A stretch of DNA of 11,805 bases from Promethearchaeota archaeon. GTDB lineage: Archaea; Asgardarchaeota; Lokiarchaeia; Sigynarchaeales; SOKP01. Shown here piece by piece: positions 7,077 to 11,805 of this stretch. Both the position numbers and the translations under genes were made by a program. Numbering within the stretch: position 1 is the stretch's first letter; every line of letters begins with the position of its first letter. The stretch is from contig JAEOTL010000531.1 in NCBI GenBank assembly GCA_016839845.1, positions 1-11,805 of the forward strand, given 5' to 3'. Below the pieces are notes generated by a model that saw nothing but the letters and a program-made list of their open reading frames with translations, was not told the origin of the DNA and made no database searches.

Positions 7077-8855
7077 ATGCCCAATCCAAAACCTCCGGAG
7101 TTAATTCAGGCAGAAAATCTTTTTTCTGAAGGGAAAACAGAAGAAGCTCTTCAGTTAGTTAGGAAATTCCAAACAACTATCTGGACTTATTTATTTAGAC
7201 AAGAGTTTGATAAAGCGTTAGAAGTAGCTTTACAAAGTAAAGAATTGATTGAAAAAATTGGGGAGGAAACAGATTTTGCAGGCAATTCTTTACTTCTTGG
7301 GTGGGTATATTCCCAAGAAGGTGATATTCACACTAGTTTAGACTTTGGAATGAAAAGTATTGACCTTCATAAAAAATTAAATCTCCAACAAGGTTTAGCA
7401 TCAAGTTTGTATCTAGTTGGGACAAATCACATGAATAATAATGATTATGTTCAAAGTATTGAAATCTTTAAACGGGCATTATCTATTAAGGAGATTCTCC
7501 CCAATGAAAAGCTAATAATCTTAGCCGGTTTAGCAAATATGGTCGCAATGAGGGGAGAAATAACCAATGCTATAAAATATAGTAAAGAGGGGCTTAAGCT
7601 TGCTAAAGATCTTAAAATTCATGCAATTTGTCCTTACTTTCTTTTTTATCTGGGATTACTTAATTATTTTAGAGGTGATTCTGAGGAAGCTGAAAAGTAT
7701 TTGAAAAAAAATATAGAAGTCTCTAAAAAATTTAAAGTTGAGAACCTTAGTGGTATGACGTTCATGACATTAACCCTTTTTAATTTGGAACAAAATTTTC
7801 TTGAAAAATCAAAAATATTTTTAAACCAATTAGAAGAATTAGAAAAAAGAACAGAAAATAAAATCATCACCCTTTGTCATTCAATCGCAAAAGGAAAAAT
7901 GTTAATAGAGAGTGGGAGAACACGAGATCGAGCAGAAGCTGAAACATTATTGAAATCTGTTGTTGAAGATGATATCTCTGCTATACAAGATAATGTCTCT
8001 CGTCAACAACATATAATATTAAATCTTTTTGCATTGTATCATTTATGTCATCTATATTTAGAAGAATTAGAAATGACAAATAACTTAAAAATAATAGATG
8101 ATATAAACCCGTTAATTTCACACTTGTTTAAATTTGCCGAACACTTCAAGTCGAGTATGCTACACACGGAAGTAAAAATATTCCAGGCAAAGTTAGAGTT
8201 AATCCAGATGAATTTCGATAATACCAAAGTATTATTAACTGAAGGCCAACACCTTGCAGAGTTAGATAACAATCAATTTCTTGCCCAAGTAATTTCAAAC
8301 GAACACGATCGTCTACTTGAGCAATATGAAATTTGGGATAATCTAAAAAAAACAGATGCCCCTTTCTCAGAACGCATTAAATTAGCTTCTGTTGAGGGAA
8401 TCTTAGACCGTATTCAGGGAAAACGCTCGGAAGAACCTATTGAAGTCGTTAACGAAGAACCAGTGTTGCTTTTAATATTAGCTGAAGGCGGAGTACTCTT
8501 ATTTTCCTTTCCATTTACTAAAGAGTGGAAGTTTGATGATGAGCTATTCGGTGGATTTTTGACGGCTTTTAACTCTATCAGTGATGAGGTATTTGCTGAA
8601 GGCATTGATAGGGTAAAATTCGGGCAAAATACAGTTCTCATGAATCCCGTTGAAGACTATTCTATCTGTTATTTATTTAAAGGTCAATCTTATGCCGCAA
8701 AGCAAAGACTTATAAAATTTAGTGATATACTAAAGAAAAAAGAATCAATTTGGCAAGTGCTCAAAAAATTCGAAAAAACAAGCCAAGTTGTTGAGGTAAA
8801 TGATATACCAGACATCGAAACTTTATTGGAGGAAATATTTCCTTTTAGGAAGTGA
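7077..8855 (+). CDS. TPR protein D with C-terminal longin/roadblock-like domain
   Basis: A 592-aa full-length paralog. TPR hairpins cover about residues 10-260 (LLLGWVYSQEGDIHTSLDFG; LVGTNHMNNNDYVQSIEIFK; ANMVAMRGEITNAIKYSKEG; YFRGDSEEAEKYLKKNIEV). ESGRTRDRAEAETLL is at 278, and NEHDRLLEQYEIWDNL plus SERIKLASVEGILDRIQGK form the linker. The final domain starts at 462 (PVLLLILAEGGVLLFSFPF) with FGGFLTAFNSISDEVFAEG and SICYLFKGQSYAAKQRL. The tail TSQVVEVNDIPDIETLLEEIF differs from A and C and adds PFRK. The gene ends 34 nt from the broken end of a dehydrogenase gene on the other strand. Its N-terminal half is the nearest match to fragment B, so B and D are probably the most recent pair. Confidence 0.88.
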   Translation: MPNPKPPELIQAENLFSEGKTEEALQLVRKFQTTIWTYLFRQEFDKALEVALQSKELIEKIGEETDFAGNSLLLGWVYSQEGDIHTSLDFGMKSIDLHKKLNLQQGLASSLYLVGTNHMNNNDYVQSIEIFKRALSIKEILPNEKLIILAGLANMVAMRGEITNAIKYSKEGLKLAKDLKIHAICPYFLFYLGLLNYFRGDSEEAEKYLKKNIEVSKKFKVENLSGMTFMTLTLFNLEQNFLEKSKIFLNQLEELEKRTENKIITLCHSIAKGKMLIESGRTRDRAEAETLLKSVVEDDISAIQDNVSRQQHIILNLFALYHLCHLYLEELEMTNNLKIIDDINPLISHLFKFAEHFKSSMLHTEVKIFQAKLELIQMNFDNTKVLLTEGQHLAELDNNQFLAQVISNEHDRLLEQYEIWDNLKKTDAPFSERIKLASVEGILDRIQGKRSEEPIEVVNEEPVLLLILAEGGVLLFSFPFTKEWKFDDELFGGFLTAFNSISDEVFAEGIDRVKFGQNTVLMNPVEDYSICYLFKGQSYAAKQRLIKFSDILKKKESIWQVLKKFEKTSQVVEVNDIPDIETLLEEIFPFRK

Positions 8856-8875
8856 ATCAACAGTACTATTACTCT

Positions 8876-8890
8876 ATTAATTCAATTAAT
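8876..8890. repeat. 15-bp palindrome between TPR gene D and the SDR fragment
   Basis: ATTAATTCAATTAAT is a perfect palindrome around C8883. It lies between the convergent stops and touches the last base of the dehydrogenase fragment. It is AT-rich, so it could be chance, a terminator part for either gene, or a scar at the break. Confidence 0.35.
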
Positions 8891-9078
8891 CATTGAATAA
8901 CCTTTTTTCCTGTTTCCTTTTCAACTTTTTTAGCAGTTTCTTTTAATAGATTTTCATTAATATCTACTAATACAAGATAAGTTCCCTTTTTTGCAAGAGC
9001 ATAAGCCGTGCCTCTCCCAAAGCCAGAAGATCCACTTGTAATCAGAGCTCCTTTTCCATCAAGAAAATTATCTTCCAA
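8890..9078 (-). pseudogene. short-chain dehydrogenase/reductase (SDR), N-terminal fragment
   Basis: A 62-codon frame with the first beta-alpha-beta of a classical SDR: GALITSGSSGFGRGTAYALA is the dinucleotide-binding turn (TGxxxGxG with the first Thr as Ser), and YLVLVDINENLL ends with the Asp that usually favours NAD over NADP. The frame stops after KKVIQ, just where the next strand (normally leading to a DVT motif) should begin, so the catalytic Ser-Tyr-Lys region is missing; family members are about 250 residues. The start is TTG at 9078, chosen because AAGGTG (9086-9091) sits 7 nt upstream. It lies 67 nt behind the SCP2 gene, so it was probably the fourth gene of this operon and lost its 3' part beside TPR gene D. 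No remainder is seen in other frames. Confidence 0.75.
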
Positions 9079-9145
9079 TTTATAACACCTTCGGTCAAAA
9101 TTTAAGATTCTTTAAGTTTAAATTAAAAAAATAAGACAATAATAT

Positions 9146-9517
9146 TTATTTTGCTTTTAAAACAATTGTTATTGCTCTAGTAAGACGAATTACATCCATA
9201 ACCTTTCCTTTTTCTACAGTTATTTGCTCCCGTGAAATTGCATGAGTGAAGTCTCCTTTACCTTCACATATTCGTGTAATTGCTTTGGGATCTCCAGATA
9301 TTACGAGGTTTGCGTCAGATTTTGTACCATTAGATAATTTTGTTTCACGATTCTTGATTTCTAAAAAGAAAGGATCTTCATCATCAAGATTGAATTGAAA
9401 TGAAATTTCCCAATTAACATCCTTTCCAGCAATATTTGTAACAAATACTGACTGGGCTTTTGGGTTTTTATTCATTTTCTCAACAATATTTCCAAGTTTA
9501 TCTCTAGCTTCTCCCAT
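9146..9517 (-). CDS. SCP2 sterol-binding domain protein
   Basis: A 123-aa single-domain protein of the SCP2 family, small alpha/beta proteins with a hydrophobic tunnel that carry lipids or fatty acyl-CoA. The fold is visible in NWEISFQFNLDDEDPFFLEI (paired strands), the Asn/Gly turn with SDANLVISGDPKAITRICEG (strand then helix facing the tunnel) and the closing helix MDVIRLTRAITIVLKA. The full length is normal. It begins 2 nt after the DUF35 gene, and its Shine-Dalgarno AAGGAGGAG lies inside the last codons of that gene, so the two are translated as a unit. With the thiolase-like protein in the same operon it recalls eukaryotic SCP-x, where thiolase and SCP2 are fused. It probably presents the lipid substrate to the thiolase-like/DUF35 pair; this role is inferred. 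Confidence 0.88.
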   Translation of the reverse strand: MGEARDKLGNIVEKMNKNPKAQSVFVTNIAGKDVNWEISFQFNLDDEDPFFLEIKNRETKLSNGTKSDANLVISGDPKAITRICEGKGDFTHAISREQITVEKGKVMDVIRLTRAITIVLKAK

Positions 9518-9519
9518 AT

Positions 9520-10014
9520 TTATTCTCCTCCTTCAAATTCTGGTTTTGATATCCATCGTTCATATTCATCCTCGGGAACAAAGAAAAAATCAGTCATTTT
9601 TCCCTCTCGTTCTTTTTGGAATACGGCTTTAACACGTTTTCCTTTTTTAATCTTTGAGGGAACTAAATTTTCTGAAAAAATTCCCTGTAATAAAGCAGTA
9701 TCCGCCCCATCTAATCTAACATAGGCGGTACCATAAGGAATATTTTGAATGAATGCTGATGTAGTATACCATACTATTGTACTTACCTCAATTGTACCTG
9801 TGTACTTAACTTCATGCCAATCCGCTGGGACAAAGCAATCTGAACAATTGATTCTAGGTGGCATCCAAACTTTCCCGCATTTTGTACATTTTGTACCTAA
9901 TAACTTCTTATGATTCATTAATTCTATAAAAAATTTGGATTGTCCGCCCATTGTATATTTATAATTGATTCGTATTATATCTCTTATTTGATGATTCTGA
10001 AATTCTCTGTTCAT
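9520..10014 (-). CDS. DUF35 Zn-ribbon/OB-fold acyl-CoA-associated protein
   Basis: A 164-aa protein with the two halves of the DUF35 family: a rubredoxin-like Zn ribbon with Cys43, Cys46, Cys57 and Cys60 (GTKCTKCGKVWMPPR, then CSDC), and a C-terminal OB fold (YTGTIEVSTIVWYTTSAF ... KRVKAVFQ). In archaea such proteins bridge acetoacetyl-CoA thiolase and HMG-CoA synthase and help hold CoA; in actinobacterial steroid breakdown a DUF35 domain is an essential partner of the thiolase-like aldolase Ltp2. It starts 2 nt after the thiolase-like gene. GGAGGGG (about 11-13 nt upstream) supports the ATG at 10014 over the internal ATG at codon 22, which has no such site. It most likely forms a complex with the product of 10017-11270. 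Confidence 0.9.
   Translation of the reverse strand: MNREFQNHQIRDIIRINYKYTMGGQSKFFIELMNHKKLLGTKCTKCGKVWMPPRINCSDCFVPADWHEVKYTGTIEVSTIVWYTTSAFIQNIPYGTAYVRLDGADTALLQGIFSENLVPSKIKKGKRVKAVFQKEREGKMTDFFFVPEDEYERWISKPEFEGGE
9525..9533 (-). promoter_or_regulatory. strong Shine-Dalgarno for the SCP2 gene
   Basis: Minus strand AAGGAGGAG, with the GGAGG core 9 nt before ATG 9517, embedded in the last sense codons (Gly-Gly-Glu) of the DUF35 gene. It fixes the SCP2 start. Confidence 0.75.
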
Positions 10015-10016
10015 AA

Positions 10017-11270
10017 TTATTTCATCCCCTCCTCATTAGCCATTACGATAATAGCAGCGTATGCTGCACCAGGGCCTCCTATAGAATGTGAAATAGCTCG
10101 CCCCTTTTCTATTTGTACCTGATGTTTTCCTGCTTCTCCTCTTAATTGAAGCGCAGCTTCTCCTGTACTCATAATTCCAGTAGCACCTACAGCATGTCCA
10201 CAACCTATTAATCCCCCAGAAGGACAACAAGGAAGTTCTCCCTCTAACCAAGGACCTTCTCCTTGCTTTTCGAATGTACTCTCAATCCATGGACCACCTT
10301 CTCCAAATGGAACAAATCCAAGTTCTTCATAACTGATTACTTCCTGTCCACTAAAGGCATCGTGTAATTCGGCTAAATCTATTTGATTTTTTATTTTGTT
10401 ATAATCTAGTCCCGCCATTTTATAAGCTGCTTTTGCAGCATAAATATTTGAATAAAGCCTCCCCATATCTTCTCTATTTCCTATAAAACAATCTGTATTT
10501 GCTGCTGCAACTCCAGTAATCCATATTGGCTTTTCAATCTTTAATTCTCTCACTTTTTCTTCACTTGCGAGAATTATTGCTGCAGACGCTTCTGAATATA
10601 AACAACAATCAAGCAATTTGAAAGGATGACATATTATCCTAGAATTCATGACTTCTTCTACCGTTACTTTCATAGGTGATTGTGCCTTTGGATTTAGGAT
10701 AGCATTCCCGTGATTTTTTACACTGACATAAGCCATCTGTTCTTCGGTTGGATTCCCAAATTCCTCATAATGTGCATTAACCATTGAAACATAAGAACTA
10801 GCAGCCATCATACCCATTGGGTATTCATAGGTCATATCAGCGGAATAAGCAATCGCATTTAAGACTTCGGGAGTAGTTACACCAGTTTGTTCATCGTAAC
10901 AATCATTACATTTTTCGAGACCTATACATAGACATAGATCGCTTAATCCAGAAGCAACTTCTGCATATGCCATCCGAACAGTATACCCTCCTGTGGCACC
11001 ACCAGTCGCTACTCTCGTACCAGGTTTGTTATTCAATCCTAGATAACTATTAGTAAAAATATCTGGCATGAATTGACGCTCAAAAAGCTCATTATAAATC
11101 CCATACACTGTAGACTCAATATCTTTATGCGAAATACCTGCGTCATTTTTGTTTGCGTCTTCGAGAGCCAATTTTGTAGCATCATAAGCAAGTTCGAAGT
11201 ATGTTCTATCTAAATATCTTGCTCGAAAGGGGGTAATTCCTATACCGATAATTGCAACTTTTTTAGGCAT
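10017..11270 (-). CDS. thiolase-like (SCP-x/archaeal type) protein lacking the nucleophilic Cys
   Basis: A 417-aa cytosolic protein with the thiolase fold over its full length: MPKKVAIIGIGITPF start, ELAYDATKLALEDA, the mid ELHDAFSGQE (His303), GGLIGCGHAVGATG (His359) and a terminal HSIGGPGAAYAAIIVM. It belongs to the SCP-x/archaeal thiolase-like group that works with DUF35 proteins. In active thiolases the segment after RV reads like ...CA(S/T)GG with the acyl-accepting Cys; here it is RVATGGATGG, with Gly91 in the Cys position (codons GGT GGT are clear). A plain Claisen thiolase reaction is therefore unlikely. Aldolases of this superfamily (Ltp2 type) also work with a repurposed active site and a DUF35 partner, so an acyl-CoA retro-aldol/aldol role is plausible. 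It is first in an operon; a TTTATCTA box (about 11304-11311, minus) could give a leader near 12 nt. Confidence 0.88.
   Translation of the reverse strand: MPKKVAIIGIGITPFRARYLDRTYFELAYDATKLALEDANKNDAGISHKDIESTVYGIYNELFERQFMPDIFTNSYLGLNNKPGTRVATGGATGGYTVRMAYAEVASGLSDLCLCIGLEKCNDCYDEQTGVTTPEVLNAIAYSADMTYEYPMGMMAASSYVSMVNAHYEEFGNPTEEQMAYVSVKNHGNAILNPKAQSPMKVTVEEVMNSRIICHPFKLLDCCLYSEASAAIILASEEKVRELKIEKPIWITGVAAANTDCFIGNREDMGRLYSNIYAAKAAYKMAGLDYNKIKNQIDLAELHDAFSGQEVISYEELGFVPFGEGGPWIESTFEKQGEGPWLEGELPCCPSGGLIGCGHAVGATGIMSTGEAALQLRGEAGKHQVQIEKGRAISHSIGGPGAAYAAIIVMANEEGMK
10026..10034 (-). promoter_or_regulatory. Shine-Dalgarno for the DUF35 gene
   Basis: Minus strand GAGGAGGGG lies in the end of the thiolase-like gene, 11 nt from ATG 10014, a little farther than usual. 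It supports the first of two possible starts. Confidence 0.6.
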
Positions 11271-11384
11271 TTTTTTTCACTATAAAATGTCTCCTATTTT
11301 TTCATTAGATAAACTCATTAATTAATGTTTCAAATTAAGAAATGATAGTGAGAAATATCTTAAAGAAAAGATTTAATTAATTTA

Positions 11385-11394
11385 TCTTTTATAT
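11385..11394 (+). promoter_or_regulatory. TATA box of the right-edge SCP2-like gene
   Basis: CTTTTATATT lies about 50 nt before ATG 11439, predicting a transcript start near 11416 and a leader of about 22 nt. The rest of 11271-11438 is AT-rich divergent promoter DNA with no other feature that I can support; the TPR-type element is absent. Confidence 0.45.
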
Positions 11395-11438
11395 TGTAGT
11401 TTAGTGTCAATAGAATATTTAAATGCAAGATGATTTAA

Positions 11439-11805
11439 ATGATAAATCAAGCCCAGTTAAATGATGTCAAATCCAAATTAAACGAGGGGGGAACTGTTAC
11501 TACTGATGATACCCTCCAATTATTAGAAGTTTATAAACAAATATCTTCAGAAATAAAGGAATTACAAGAAGAATTCGAAGATATGGCAATGCTAGATATG
11601 GAATTTTTAGGCCAAATTATAATTTCTGATGAAAATAAGAAATTTTGGTTAAAATTCAAGGAAGGGAAAGTTGATTTTGGGGAAGGTGATATTGAAAAAC
11701 CAACTCTAACTTTTACTACTACCATGAATGTTTTTTCAGGAATATTATTTGGTCATATCGAAATTTCAAGTGCCCATAAGGCGGGAGATGTTTCATTTGA
11801 AGGTA
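11439..11805 (+). CDS. second SCP2-like protein, 3' end cut by the window edge
   Basis: Open for 122 codons to the right edge, starting MINQAQLNDVKSKLNEGG; an in-frame TAA at 11436-11438 directly precedes the ATG and fixes the upstream limit. Residues 1-50 are acidic and helical (LLEVYKQISSEIKELQEEFED), perhaps a short coiled coil. From about residue 52 an SCP2-like domain follows: MEFLGQIIISDENKKFWLKF (strand pair), KPTLTFTTTMNVFSGILFGH (strand then helix) and AHKAGDVSFEG, matching the SDANLVISGDPKAITRI and GDFTHAIS stretch of the protein at 9146. It is divergent from the operon that carries the other SCP2 gene, so the two may serve one lipid or acyl-CoA pathway. The helical N-terminus sets it apart from the single-domain protein. 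Confidence 0.7.
   Translation, partial: MINQAQLNDVKSKLNEGGTVTTDDTLQLLEVYKQISSEIKELQEEFEDMAMLDMEFLGQIIISDENKKFWLKFKEGKVDFGEGDIEKPTLTFTTTMNVFSGILFGHIEISSAHKAGDVSFEG

Noticed and set aside
5313..8641. Minus-strand open frames inside the TPR genes (5313-5567, 7664-7870, 8048-8272, 8414-8641)
   Set aside because: Their residue content is the antisense shadow of Leu/Glu/Lys-rich TPR codons, and no promoter or family pattern is seen.
2487..8855. Bacterial TPR regulators of Rap or transcription-activator type
   Set aside because: No DNA-binding helix-turn-helix, phosphatase or NTPase part is attached; the C-terminal domain is alpha/beta and unlike those families.
9940..10251. Open frames at 9940-10122 (+) and 10036-10251 (-)
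   Set aside because: They overlap the thiolase-like and DUF35 genes, whose motifs are unmistakable, and encode nothing recognisable.
11531..11725. Minus-strand 64-codon frame at the right edge
   Set aside because: It is antisense to the SCP2-like frame from 11439, which has domain-level similarity and a promoter.
1..11805. CRISPR array, tRNA, rRNA or defence system
   Set aside because: No regularly spaced short repeats, no cloverleaf sequence and no nuclease or helicase motifs were seen; the repeats present are promoter elements of separate genes.

Overview
The window is AT-rich, tightly packed archaeal DNA. First genes of transcripts have TATA-like boxes about 20-60 nt upstream and short leaders without a Shine-Dalgarno, while internal operon genes carry strong GGAGG sites. 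The gene content (TPR proteins with a longin/roadblock-like C-terminal domain, a thiolase-DUF35-SCP2 operon, an ATP-citrate lyase fragment) best fits a Promethearchaeota (Asgard, Lokiarchaeia-like) metagenomic genome. The lineage is an inference; no RNA or ribosomal marker is present.

Layout. 1-111 (-): start of a Lys-rich unknown gene, cut by the window edge. 234-1160 (-): nitrilase-superfamily amidohydrolase. 1260-2387 (+): unrecognised helical protein, perhaps an alpha/alpha-toroid relative. 2487-8855 (+): an array of four paralogous TPR genes (called A, B, C and D here). Three are full length (595, 581 and 592 aa); B is a 130-aa 5' fragment. Between B and C, on the opposite strand, lies the first 82 codons of an ATP-citrate lyase ATP-grasp subunit, ending exactly where B ends. 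8890-11270 (-): an operon of thiolase-like protein, DUF35 Zn-ribbon/OB protein, SCP2 protein and the first 62 codons of a short-chain dehydrogenase, which is broken off next to the end of TPR gene D. 11439-11805 (+): a second SCP2-like protein, divergent from the operon and cut by the window edge.

Two things stand out. First, every TPR gene and the unrelated gene at 1260 share a conserved element (core ending TTCTAATCCAA) covering the region from TATA box to predicted transcription start, so they look co-regulated. Together the array, its conserved longin-like domain and the shared promoter look like an undescribed, expanding, possibly sensory or scaffold module. Second, the thiolase-like protein has Gly at the place of the nucleophilic Cys while keeping the downstream His motifs and a DUF35 partner, which suggests a non-thiolase reaction such as an aldol/retro-aldol step on acyl-CoA substrates, with SCP2 as lipid carrier.

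Both broken metabolic genes lie tail-to-tail with TPR genes, suggesting that growth and recombination of the TPR array have eroded neighbouring genes. A misassembly must be excluded first.
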